This document shows positions 22,225 through 32,878 of a stretch of 64,000 bases of DNA, in pieces. How positions within the stretch are numbered: position 1 is the stretch's first letter; each line of letters starts with the position of its first letter. A program made the translations under genes and the position numbers. This DNA comes from Zygnema cylindricum. Taxonomy: Eukaryota > Streptophyta > Zygnematophyceae > Zygnematales > Zygnemataceae. The stretch is taken from the NCBI GenBank assembly GCA_037447655.1, contig JBBHKE010003319.1:62001-126000 (forward strand), written 5' to 3'. The notes beneath the pieces are model-generated. The model searched no databases. It saw nothing but the letters and a program-made list of their open reading frames with translations, and was not told the DNA's origin.

Positions 22225-22753
22225 ATTGCCACGTGTCATCCAGAGTGGCGACTTTCGCAAACAACCAAATTTTCCTTTCCGCAAAGAAAGCGCTAACCAC
22301 GGCCTTCGATTAGATCAACGTTTAAAGTAAGCCGTTGAGATAAATATTAGCACCATTTTTTTCATGCACTACAATAGTTTACGACACGTTCTATGTTCCA
22401 CCGTTCTTTTGTTAGTTAAATGAAATGTCCTACGTCTAATTATTTAAATGCTTATCAAACACTACGTACTCTAACACAGTTCTTAGATATTAGGAAAACG
22501 CTCTCAGCTACCAGCTATTCTGACAGACGGTGGGTACCAAGTTCAAATCCTGGGTCTGTCAATCTCCTTTTTATTAAATCTTTTAGAAACTACTCCTATC
22601 TCTGTAGAAAACCTAGGCAACCATGGCTCTAGCTCTTTATCCAACCTTCGATGACTACAACAAGTGTGAGGGCGTGGAGAAAGGAGTTAGAGGCAAACTA
22701 CCTCTGCTCTTTTCTATCCTAACACAAACCTAGAAAATACTTAAAATTCAACA
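22225..22753 (-). repeat. N1 5' LTR, proximal part
   Basis: This resumes N1's 5' LTR at GTTGCC-like ATTGCCACGTGTC and ends at its first base, 22753 (TGTTGAATTTTAAG on the minus strand). It holds the best version of hairpin 1: TGACAGAC (22521-22528) with GTCTGTCA (22554-22561), enclosing CCAAG-TTCAAAT-CCTGG. Confidence 0.8.
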
Positions 22754-23310
22754 TAGCTTCCACTATTTATTAATTGTATGAGGCTTGATATTGCTGCTGC
22801 TAAGAAGAAGTCTGCAAAATCAGTAAAAGGCGAACTAGGAAGGTGCAAAGAGGGTTCTGAGATACTTGGCAAGGACTCTGAACCTCAAAGTGGTTCTTGG
22901 ACAAGAATAAGTGAAACTACAGATTTGGAGCGATGCTAGCTATGGCGACATGCCTAGCATAAAATCGACGACAAGCTTTGTTTTGTAAATTGGAAACGGA
23001 AACTGATGCTCGAGCAACCAGCTTTAGAAGGTCACAAATTAGTCAACAATGGAGTAAGAATATATGGTAGCAAGTTTTGCCCTCAAAGAACTCTTATGGG
23101 TAAATTCCCTTTTATAGCAATTATGATACATACAGACTAGACCCTAGGTCATCTAGTGTTACAAACAGGCAACCATTGCCATCGCTCCAAACCCAGCCAT
23201 CATTTTAAGAGGAAGCACATGGATGTCAGGCTACATTTTGTTCGAGAAAAGGTGGTTGCCAAAGTCATAAAATTATGTTATTTGGTTGATGTAAAGATGG
23301 TTGCAAATAT
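22754..23310 (+). pseudogene. D-family pol remnant (RNase H end)
   Basis: This is decayed RNase H of a D element. IWSDASYGD is at about 22927-22953, and an STME-like stretch is near 23049. Further on, PNPA.H.R.KHMD-like sequence corresponds to NPKHHFKAKHMD of A elements. It stops at KMVANI (compare KMVADMMTKP), and an LTR follows directly, so the last pol codons and the PPT are deleted. Confidence 0.65.
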
Positions 23311-24863
23311 TGTTGAAATTCGGTAGATTTATAGAGTATTTTCTAGGTCTAAATATATCAGTATAAAAAGGCAAAGAAAATGGCAGACAGCGTACCTCCA
23401 CCTTCTCTTTCTAGCCACCATACTTATTTTAGTCACTAAAGGATAAAGAGAGTGGTTGGACCATGGTTGTCTTAGCTCAACATGCAATTATTTTTAGTAT
23501 GTTATTAAAAAGATACTAAACAAACCTAGGATTTGATCTTGGTACGTGTCGTTTTTCAAATTGGCCAGTAGCGGTCAGCTTTATCCTATTAGTCTAGGAC
23601 CAATGCTAAATACTATAAGATTTGATAGATTTTTATTCATTTATGAGAGAACTAATTTATTTAACTAAAACTATACTAGACGTGCATAGATACAGTTTTG
23701 TAAAGTACGAAGTACGTTACGGTTTCGAAATTGATACTACGCATTTTGTTTCGTCAACGAAACAAATATCGCCCAAGTATTTATGAAGGCTGAGATTTCA
23801 TTTTGGATGTTATCCAGCGGCGCACATCGTCGCCAAGATCCCGAAGTGGTCACTTTATCGTTTTGTGACATGGCATGACGTGGCATCATGTGGAGAGATG
23901 ACATTTGGTCGCGAGAATTACGAGGAACCTATAGACGAGTAAAACGGAGGCACACGTCCACGTAATGGCCTTGTCGTACATTGGTCGTACAAAAGGTACA
24001 TTGGCGGTAGTACTTATCGGTACGTTACAGTTATCTGATTGGTCCGTACCTCATTAGATAGGAGTTATTAGAGAGATTCAGGACTTAGTGTTTTTGAGAT
24101 ACTGTAAAAGAGGTGAACAATACACCACAACACGTCTCAGTGCACAGCGGAAAACACCAAGGATCTTCCCGTAGCAACAGTAGGAGCACACAGAACTCAC
24201 AGACAAGGTTGCGCTTTATTACTTGAAAGAGAGTACAAGGTTGCGCTAGCTGTGTAGGTCTACTTGCGGTCCCCATTCACTAAGTCTATTTGACTATTTA
24301 AACTAACTGCTAGTCAACCTAGTACTATACAGCTGTACACGTGGACCCTCACGGTCAATCGAGACCTATCCAAAACTTCCTTCTAGAACTATACAGTTCA
24401 TTCTACATTCTGCGGCGTTGCTATGCTGCGCTGCTACGCTGTTGCGCTACTAATTGCTACGCTGTCATGCATGAGAGGCAAGCAAGCAAACATGCATCAC
24501 AACCAGCAAAGTCATGCTCACAAACATACACAACAACGGAAATAAATATGAAATCGCAACTATAGCAGCCTAGCCCTAGCCACTAAGTACCCAACTCCGT
24601 AACCCTGTTATATATACCATCACCTCTCCCCTTGAGGGTTTGTATAATATACGCATCTTTGCCACCCCATAAATTATCGATTCGTTAGCCGTTTTTAATA
24701 ATTCTTTTTCCAACGTACTCAGGGGAGTCTCGACTGCACAAGGGTGTAGTAAAACTATCAGTTTGCCTTCTTGGGCAGCTGTGGTTGCGACTTGAAGTGG
24801 GTTAGTTAAAATTATCTAGAGGCTTCATGAATTCTCTAGTCCAATGGAGGACATAGAATTGCA
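23311..24863 (+). repeat. D1 LTR, interrupted at 24103-24619
   Basis: It runs from TGTTGAAATTCGG to ATGGAGGACATAGAATTGCA. Its own length is about 1.04 kb, compared with 1009 bp for the D2 LTR at 34255-35263. It again ends 20 nt after an ATG (24844). It serves as 3' LTR for the remnant on its left and as 5' LTR for D1 on its right, a tandem arrangement typical of recombination between copies. Confidence 0.8.
24103..24619 (-). mobile_element. Unrelated solo LTR (517 bp) inside D1 LTR
   Basis: The insert is TG...CA bounded: TGTAAAAGAGG at 24103 and TATATACCA ending at 24619. The flanking D LTR is continuous across it when compared with 35010-35030. Read on the minus strand it looks like an LTR, with an AATAAA-type signal near 24216 before its 3' end. 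It shares GCTGCGCTGCTA-like repeats with the family E LTR at 43733. No clear TSD is visible (GATAC versus TCACC). Confidence 0.6.
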
Positions 24864-25650
24864 GGTTATGGATCCACCTTCTAGGGTGCCCACCTTCAAT
24901 GGATCTGGTTTCATTTATTAGGAAGCCATGATAATGGGGGCTTTGTGCGGAAAATAATACAAGGATATCGTCAGTGGACAAGGGAAACATCCACCTTCGG
25001 GAACTCCACCAGGATTTGGAGGAGTAAGGCTTCGTGCAGCACCGACTGCTTCAACGGTGGAGGTAGATGATGGGGACAGCAGTTTGTCCGAAAAGGGGAA
25101 AGGGAAGGAGACACCCCTCACTCCTATTGCCACGGCACCGGGAGCGCCGGCTGTGAAAACCGTGAAGAACGATGCTCAAATGTGGGAAGATGTAAACATG
25201 GCTGCCAATAAATTCATTCTAAGGTACCTCACTCAAGCTTTGGCCACCCCACACCTTCACATTAACAAGGCCGAGGAGTGGTGGGTGAGTTTAGTGGAGA
25301 TCTATAAAGCTATTACTATTCAGGAGCTCTAGTTGGCTGAGCAGAAGCAAGTGAGTTACACTTACAAAGGAGGAAAGATGTTGGAATATTGTAATGATCT
25401 TTCTTGTTTCTATATAGAGATAGAAAGTATCGGGTGGACAGGTACAATGAAGATGAAAATTAACACTCTCATCATGAAGTTACCAAACGAGTACGAGAAC
25501 ATAGTGTACCAAGTACAAGAAATGATTGATAGTTCATGGAAGTGGAATACAGTGGTCCGTAAGCTACTTGTGCAAGAAAACACCATGGAGATTAGGAGAG
25601 GAGGAAAGAGCATTCAAGCTCTAGCTCTAAGAGGGGAGTGATAGGGGAAG
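24844..25650 (+). pseudogene. D1 gag
   Basis: The start is MEDIELQ|VMDPPSRVPTFNGSGFIY, then a TAG where A elements have Trp (as in A1), and a further stop in CGK*YKD. The core from 25057 reads NMAANKFILRYLTQAL...EEWWVSLVEIYKA, has a TAG at 25330, and resumes LAEQKQVSYTYKGGKMLEYCNDL...KLPNEYENIVYQ to 25641. PBS is GGTTATGGATCCACC (24864-24878). A knuckle-like FCKKHAHLRTDC follows near 25720 with its first Cys lost. Confidence 0.8.
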
Positions 25651-28217
25651 GATCCAAAGAAACCGTACAAAGGGAAAAGAGATCAGTCTCGAAGACCGAA
25701 CTCTCCGAAGGGCATTTATCATTTTTGCAAGAAGCATGCACACTTAAGAACAGATTGTGTCACGCTTTCGGAGGTGAGGCTCCAAGAGAACCGTGGAGGG
25801 GGTTTTTACGGAGGGAAGAAGAAGGCACTTGTGTTCACAAAAGTAGGAGGAGAGACCAAGGATGAGTCCTCTGAGGAGGAGGATGGGGAGCTTCATCTTG
25901 ATGAGAGTTTGAAGAGAAGGAGATCCCTAGGAAATAGAAGTGTGCTTTCGGAGAAATTCGGGAAGCTCCACAGGAAGGATGAATTATCGACTCAGTGCAT
26001 CCATGCATATGTGTCGTGATAAGCATCTCTTTACTCAGCTAAGAAAAATCCATACTATAGAGATGGAGGATAGGGATGGGAGTGTGGTTACAACAGATAT
26101 AGTGGGATTGTAGATCTGAAAGTCTTAGTGAAGGGAAAGACTTCTCTACTCACCTTCTCACATGTACTCTACAATCCTTCACTGAATTAAAATCTTGTCT
26201 TTACGTCTCTGTTGGATGACAAAGAATTTGATACCTTCACTAGAAAGGTAGTCTTTACAGCTAAATATGGGGATGAATTTTCCTTCACGGTAGATAAGGG
26301 TAGCCAAGGAATGTTTAGGCTTAACGTGAGTAATGAAAAGAAGAATGCATACTATGTTGGTGTTCCAAATATGATGATTTTGCATAAGCGATTGGGGCAT
26401 GTGCATTTTGATGGGTTGAGGGTTATGAAAAAGCTAGGGGTAGTAGAAGGCATTCAGTTTGGGGATAATGAAATGATTGATGATTGTAGTGGTCGTGCTC
26501 AATGTAAAGGTAACAGAGTTCCCTTACCCAAAGCCGCCACATACAGAGGTGACAAAGTACTAGATCTGGTCCACACAGGTATCTAGGGACCTACAAAGGT
26601 GCCTTCGGTAGGAGGAAAGAGGTTTATGTTAACAATAATCGATGGTATAGATACTCTAGAGTATACTTCCTAAAAACAAAGTCTGAAACATCAACTTACT
26701 TCAAAGAATATAAAGCCTGGAGTGAGAAGTTGCATGGAACCCCCATTAAGAGAATAAGGAGTGATAATGGTGGGGAATATACCTCTAACCATTTTGAAGA
26801 ATACTTAAGAGATGAGGCAGTTCAGCACCAAAAAACTGTATAGTATAATCTGTAACAAAATGGGGTAGCTGAGAGGTTAAACCGAACACTAAGAGATAGT
26901 GCATACAGTATGTTGGCCGACAATAAAATAGAAAAGAGATTTTGGCGAGAATCCATGAATTGTGCTAACTACATTATGACACCTTTTGAGAAATAGGTTG
27001 GAAGGAAACCAGATATCTCTCACCTTAAAGTATTCAGTAGTAAGGTTTAAAGTCTTGACACGGATAAGAAAAACAGGAAACTAGATGCTAAGGGAAAACC
27101 TGGATACTTTGTAGGATATGATGAGGATGTCAAGGGATATAGAGTATATGACTTAGCAAATAGAGATATCTTTCAAGGTAAACACCTAATTATCATAGAT
27201 AAAGAAAATTCATTAAACCCCTTTAAATATACCAAGAAGATAAGAATTAGATTTGAGTCTGAAGGTGAGGAGGACTTCATCCTTCTCAAAAGGGTCATGA
27301 GTGAATTAGGTATTACAAATTCAGGGAAGATCTAAGACACAAAAGATCTGCCAAAAACATCACATGTTCCTATGGACTTCAAGGAGACAGAATGGGAGGA
27401 ACCGGAACCAGTTTCCATGGATAAGGGAGCAGATGAGACAAAAAGGAGAAATCGAAGACTTCCCTCCATCCCAGCTTCGCTGTTTAAAGGGGGGAGAAGG
27501 ATTAGCAAAAGGATTAAGGAAAAATAGGCCGTTCACAAGGTAACTAAGCTATCTCACCCGAATGAGCCTTTGTCATACTCAGAGGCAGTAAACAGTCCAT
27601 AGAAAGACAGATGGATTAAAGCCATAAATGATGAGATGGCCTCCATCACGGAAGCAAATACTTAGGAACTAGCGGATTATCCTGCGGACATAAAAAATTA
27701 TTGGCTGTAAACGGGTATTTATACTAAAACAGAACCTAGATAATACTATCGAGAGATATAAGGCTCGATTGGTAGCAAAGGGGTTCACCTAAAAGTAGGG
27801 GATTGACTATGAGGAGACTTTTGCTCTAGTTGTTCAAGTCCCATCAGTGTGGATTCTCCTCACTCTAGCAACAGCGTAAGACATAGAAATACACGAGATG
27901 GATATCAAGACTGCCTTTCTTAATGGTGAGTTAGAGGAATAAATTTTCATGAGGCAGCAAGAGGGATTTGTAGAGGAAGGAGAAGAGAGCAAAGTCTACA
28001 GGCTCATAAATCCTTATATGGATTGAAGCAAACTCCTAGACAGTGTAATAAGAAACTACATGAGTTTTTCACCGGTCTGGGATATATCCAAATCAACTCT
28101 CACCATTCTATCTATATGTTCGAGTATGAGAATGGTGTCATTTTGTTTGCAAATTATGTGGTTGATCTGCTTGTGTCAAGTAAATCTTTAGAAAACATCA
28201 TTAAGTTAAAGAAAGAT
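25651..28217 (+). pseudogene. D1 pol, cut by A3
   Basis: This is a strongly decayed Copia pol. A frameshifted protease lies near 25985-26010 (ASMHMCRDKHLFTQ). The integrase zinc finger is at 26379-26500 (HKRLGHVHFDG...DDCSGRAQCKG, with one Cys changed to Arg). DNGGEYTS is near 26765, the integrase C-terminus at 27090-27150, and RT at 27580-28217. The RT catalytic motif reads YVVDLL instead of YVDDLL near 28151. The sequence ends in RT at 28217, where A3 begins. Confidence 0.78.
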
Positions 28218-29265
28218 TGTAGAAACTAATGGTTTTAAAGTATTTTCTAGGTCTGAATAGAAATAAAGAAGCCGAGGCAGTCTACCTCTAACTTCTCTCT
28301 CCAACTCTCAAACTTGTCGCAGTCACTGAGAAATTGGAGAGGATGCTAGAGCCATGGCTACCTAGGCTATCTTGAGGTTTACGGGAAATTTATATTAGTT
28401 AGGGTTAATTTATTTAAAAGGTATTGCCGGCGGCAGGAATTGATCCTTGCACCTACCGGCCGGCAGACAGGAAATAGCCGGTAGCCTAAGCCGTTAAGTC
28501 TAGCCGTAGTATTACGTAGCATATAGTTTGATATTTATTTAAATGATTATACGTGCGATAAATCATTTAACTGAAATGGATTACGGGATACATAGATCCA
28601 ATAATATATAATGTACGAATTACGGTACGAACAAAAATAAATACCGCGCATTTGTTTCGTAATTGAAACAAATACCGCGCATGTATTTATTACGGCTACG
28701 ATTAAATCCGAATTTAATCGGACGGCCGGGATTAGCGCCGAGATCGCGGAGGATGATTTTGGCGGTTTGTGGCCATCGTCACATCGGATGACGCGTGGCA
28801 AAATTACGTTGGATCGTGGAATCTCCGGAGATTATGGCACCGAATCCGGATATGACATGTGTCTACAATTAGGCCATGTCGTACAATGTCCGTACCTAAA
28901 GTACACCGGCAGATGTACTTTTATGTACGGAACTCTATTCTGATTGGTTCCGTACATCAGTAGATAGAGTCTGTGAGAGAGATAGGACTTAGAAAAAATT
29001 AGAAGATAGGACCCCCTCTCCCAGAGAGCTTCTGTACAAAAGGTCAACTTTGACCCTCCATAACTTACAGCTCAGGGGAGCAAATTCAGAGATTCTTTTT
29101 GCTACCGACTCAAGGGAGTCTTGCCTTCACAGGGGTGCAGGTGGTTAGGGTTTTTGTTTGCCAAGGTGGCAGTTATTTTTGCTGAAACACAAAGGGGTCA
29201 GAATTATCCTAGAGGCTTCTTGGAAGCTGTCCACTCTGAGGACTTATGGAGGTCTCAGAGTTTCA
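28218..29265 (+). repeat. A3 5' LTR (1048 bp)
   Basis: It runs from TGTAGAAACTAATGG to ATGGAGGTCTCAGAGTTTCA. Its central region is very close to the A1 5' LTR (for example GATTATACGTGCGATAAATC), closer than either A1 LTR is to the other. The GTAC stem-loop is near 28888-28930. Confidence 0.9.
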
Positions 29266-29884
29266 GGTTATGGGCCCACCCTCTAGGGTACCAATCTTTA
29301 ATGGAACTGGCTTCATATACTGGGAAAGTATGATGATAGGAGCTCTATGCGAAAAAAGGTTTTGGGGGATAGTGAGTGGACGGCTGAGGCGTCCATCAAG
29401 TCTTGGAATTCCTCCAGGGTTTGGAGGAAGCAGATTCACCAGGAAAGAAGATCCACCTTCAACGGAGGAAACAAAAGAAGGAGAGGTGGTGGACAAAGGA
29501 AAGGAGAAGGAGACGACAACATCAATGGCAACTAGTTCGGCATTCATGTCACCTATTTCGAGGAACGAGGAGAATGATACTGAAACCTGGGACTTCAACA
29601 ATGTGGCGGCAAAGCACTTCATCCTACGACATCTCATTCAAGGACTTGCATGTCCACATTTGCAGGTAGAAAGGGCATCCGATCTTTGGATGGCTCTCAT
29701 AGAGATGTACCGAAGTGGTACGATTCAGCAACAACAGTTGGCTGATCAGAAAGTTAATGAGTATGTATACAAAGGGGGAAATATGTTGGATTTTTGCAAT
29801 GAGCTTGCTACACTCTTCATGGAGCTACAGAGTGCGGGAAAAGATTTTAGTGAAAAAGAAAAGGTTAACTGTTACCTGATGTAG
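29246..29884 (+). pseudogene. A3 gag, best preserved N-terminal part
   Basis: This is the longest clean gag frame in the window: 212 codons from the LTR-internal ATG. It starts MEVSEFQ|VMGPPSRVPIFNGTGFIYWE and contains the capsid-like core KHFILRHLIQGL...TIQQQQLADQKVNEYVYKGGNM. The PBS GGTTATGGGCCCACC (29266-29280), a full 15-base match to the tRNA stem-loop, encodes residues 7-12. It is ended by TAG at 29882, where other copies have AAG (MKLPDEF), so a single base change separates it from the C-terminal part at 29900. Confidence 0.88.
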
Positions 29885-30937
29885 TTACCTGATGAGTTCG
29901 TGAACATAGTTTACCGTGTGCAGGACTTGCCTGACTCAAGGTGGATATGGAACTCAGTGGTAGGGATGATTCTCGTTCAAGAGAATACAATTGAGATCCA
30001 AAAGGGAGGAAAGAGTGGCCAAGCCTTGGCAACAACGACTGATTGGAGAAACAGGGATTCCCGAAAACAGGTCGAAAACTATGGGGGTATGGAGCACAAA
30101 AAACAGGCCAATGAGTTCGAACCAAGGGCTCCCAAAGGTCTATGTCACTTTTATAAGAAACCGGGGCACTATATGGCAGAGTGCACTAAGCTAACCGAGC
30201 TTCGGTTAAAGGAGGGGCAGACCGGTGGTACCCCGAGAGGAAAGAAAAAGGCCCTTGTCACACAGGTACTTGAGGCTGAATCCGAGGACGAGGACGATGA
30301 GCTCCTTTTGGATGAGGAGTTGGAGGCGAAAAATGAGGTCGAAATTCCACGAAGGCAGAAATGTGCTTACGGTGGATTGAAAGGTGAAGCAGGCTGGATT
30401 GTAGATTCAGGTGCCTCCATGCACATGTGTAAGGATAGACACCTTTTCACTAAGATAAGGAAGATTCCCACCGTAGAGATAGAGTACGGGGATGGGAGGA
30501 TAGTCACCACTACTCTTGTAGGATCGGTAGATATAAAAGTGTTAGTAGAAGGAAAGACATCCATATTAACATTCTCCGATGTATTGTTTATTCCGGAGCT
30601 GAACAAAAATCTTATCTCTACATCAGTATTAGATGATAAGGGTTTTTTTACTAACTCTAGGGAAGGAGTCTTTACTGTTAGTTTTGAGGATGATGTCTAT
30701 TTCATTGCTGAGAAAGGTAGCCATGGGATGTTTAGGCTGATCTTAAGTAATGAAAAGAAGAAACTTTATTATGCTGGTGTTCATGATATTATGATGTGGC
30801 ATAAGAGGCTTGGGCATGTGAATCTAGATAAGTTAAGAGAGATGAAAAAGATGGGAGTGGTGGAAGGGATTCAGATCAGTGAGAGTGATGATATAAGTGA
30901 TTGTAGTGGGTGTGCTCAAGGTAAAGCACACAGATAA
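29885..30937 (+). pseudogene. A3 gag end, protease and integrase zinc finger
   Basis: This is a 345-codon frame. The zinc knuckle is CHFYKKPGHYMAEC, with the second Cys changed to Tyr. The acidic linker and EIPRRQKCAYGG come next, then protease WIVDSGASMHMC, and then the integrase zinc finger HKRLGHVNLDKL...DCSGCAQGKAH. It is ended by TAA at 30935, where the other copies have TTA (HRLPF). The fusion of gag and pol in one frame suggests that the intact element made a single gag-pol polyprotein, as Copia elements commonly do. Confidence 0.87.
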
Positions 30938-32524
30938 CCCTTTCCTACGTCAGCCACCTATAAGGGAGAAAAAATTCTAGATCTAGTACACACAGATAAT
31001 TGGGGACCGGCTAAAGTGCCCTCACCGGGGGGAAGAGATTTATGATGACTATAACTGATGATTGGTCTCGGTATTCCCGGGTATATTTTTTGAAAAACAA
31101 GTCAGAAGCTGAGGATTGTTTTAGACAATATAAAGCATGGAGCGAAAACTCCATGAAACTCCAATCAAGAGAGTAAGGAGTGACAATGGTGGAGAGTATA
31201 CTTCTAACTAGTTTGAGGATTTTCTGAGGGAAGATGGGGTTCAACACCAAAAGACAGTTCCAGAAAATCCGGAACAGAATGGGGTAGCTGAAAGGTTAAA
31301 TAGAACACTAAGTGATAGTGCTAGAAGTATGTTGTCAGCTAAAAAGATAGGAAAAAGGTTTTGGGCAGAAGCAATGAACTGTGCTAATTACCTCAAGAAT
31401 AGAGTTCTTACTTCAGCTATAAAAGATCAAACACCTTATGAGAGATGGACAGGCCGGAAACCAGACATATCTCACTTAAAGGTTTTCGGCAGTCAAGTGT
31501 TCAGTCTAGATACTGATCGGTCCAATTAGAAGGTAGATCCTAAAGGAAAACCGGGATACTTATTAGGATATGATGAAGATGTTAAAGGATATAGAGTTTA
31601 TGATCTAAAAAGGGAAGATATAATCTTAGTAAAGCATCTAGTAGTTATGGATGAAGGAAAGTCTGTGGATCCCTTCAAATATACGAAGTCAGTAAAAGTC
31701 AGATTTGAGTCAGAAAATTCCGATGACTTTGAGCTTCCTAACTATCCAGGCTTTAGAGAAGATGACATTCTTCCAGGAACAAATCAGACCGAAAAGGACT
31801 CGGCTGTGGAAACTCCAGTGACAACTCTACTCGAAGCGGAAAACGTGGTGGAAATTGATTCGGAATCAAGGGATAGGGGAGAAGCCGAGTTTGTTCGAAA
31901 GAATCCACGAGAACCATCTATTCCAGCCTCATATTTTGAGGGGGGGAGGAGAAGTAGCAAAAGACTGCAAGAAAAACAGGTTAATAACAAGGTAACTAAA
32001 CTATCTCATCAAGATGAACCTCAAACTTATGGAGAGGCGATGACTTGTCCAGAAAGAAACCGGTGGAAGACAGCCATCAATGAAGAGATGGCTTCAATCA
32101 TGGCAGCCGATACTTGGGAGCTGGTGGACTGTCCACCTAACCAAAAACCAATCGGTTGTAAGTGGGTTTTCAAATTGAAACTGAACCCAGATAACACAAT
32201 CGAGCGCTACAAGGCCAAATTAGTGGCAAAGGGATTTACACAAAAGGAAGGAATTGACTACGAGGAAACCTTTGCCCCGGTGGTCAGATTTCCCTCCGTC
32301 CGCATACTTCTCAGTTTAGCAGCGGCGGAAGACATAGAAGTGCATCAGATGGACATCAAGACACCCTTTTTGCATGGAGAATTGGAAGAGGAGATCTTCA
32401 TGCAACAACCCGAAGGTTTTGTGGAGGAAGGAGAGGAGAGTAAGGTATGCCGGCTGATTAAATCTCTTTATGGTTTGAAACAGACACATCGACAATGGAA
32501 TAAGAAGCTTGATGAGTTTCTTAC
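30938..32524 (+). pseudogene. A3 integrase core and RT (truncated)
   Basis: The integrase core is frameshifted near 31030-31150 and has a TAG near 31208 inside SDNGGEYTSN. Its C-terminal part is open at 31329-31529 (KKIGKRFWAEAMNCANYLKNR...DISHLKVFGSQVF) and stops at TAG 31527. The linker and RT are open from 31647 ([51 protein letters not shown]...MDIKTPFLHGELEEEIF...SLYGLKQTHRQWNKKLDEFLT). The sequence ends before YVDD because of the deletion. Confidence 0.85.
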
Positions 32525-32807
32525 CTAGGACTTAGAAAAATTAGAAGATAGGACCCTCTCTCCCAGAGAGCTTCTGTACAAAAGGTCAACTTTGACCCTC
32601 CATAACTTACTGCTCAGGGGAGCAAATTCAGAGATTCTTTTTGCTATCGACTAAGGGGAGTCTTACCTTCACAGGGGTTCACGTGGTCAGAGTATTTGTC
32701 TGCCAAGGTGGCAGTTATTTTTGCTTAAACATAAAGGGGTCAGGATTATCCTAGAGGCTTATTGGAAGTTGTCCACTCTGAGGACTTATGGAGGTCTCAG
32801 AGTTTCA
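32525..32807 (+). repeat. A3 3' LTR fragment
   Basis: These are the last 283 bp of an A LTR, joined to RT without obvious microhomology. It includes ATGGAGGTCTCAGAGTTTCA at its end. Confidence 0.85.
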
Positions 32808-32878
32808 TAAGCGTCATTTCTACGGCGAACGTTTTCACCCTCTCCTCTACCAATCGATTTCTCACTCCCCCCATCTGT
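32808..32878. other. Short unassigned filler
   Basis: About 70 bp matching nothing else here separates the A3 end from the D2 RT sequence. It may be junction DNA from the rearrangement. Confidence 0.3.

Larger units (their letters stand above)
28218..32807 (+). mobile_element. A3: Ty1/copia element with large internal deletion
   Basis: The 5' LTR (28218-29265) is complete, followed by gag, protease, integrase and the first two thirds of RT. At 32524/32525 the RT sequence DEFLT jumps directly into the last 283 bp of an A LTR, which ends GAGTTTCA at 32807. RT end, RNase H, PPT and most of the 3' LTR are missing. The flanks do not match (AAGAT versus TAAGC), so the right side was rearranged. 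Confidence 0.85.

Noticed and set aside
4968-22229. TSD for N2
   Set aside because: ATGAT and ATTGC do not match. The insertion is inferred from LTR continuity of N1 instead.
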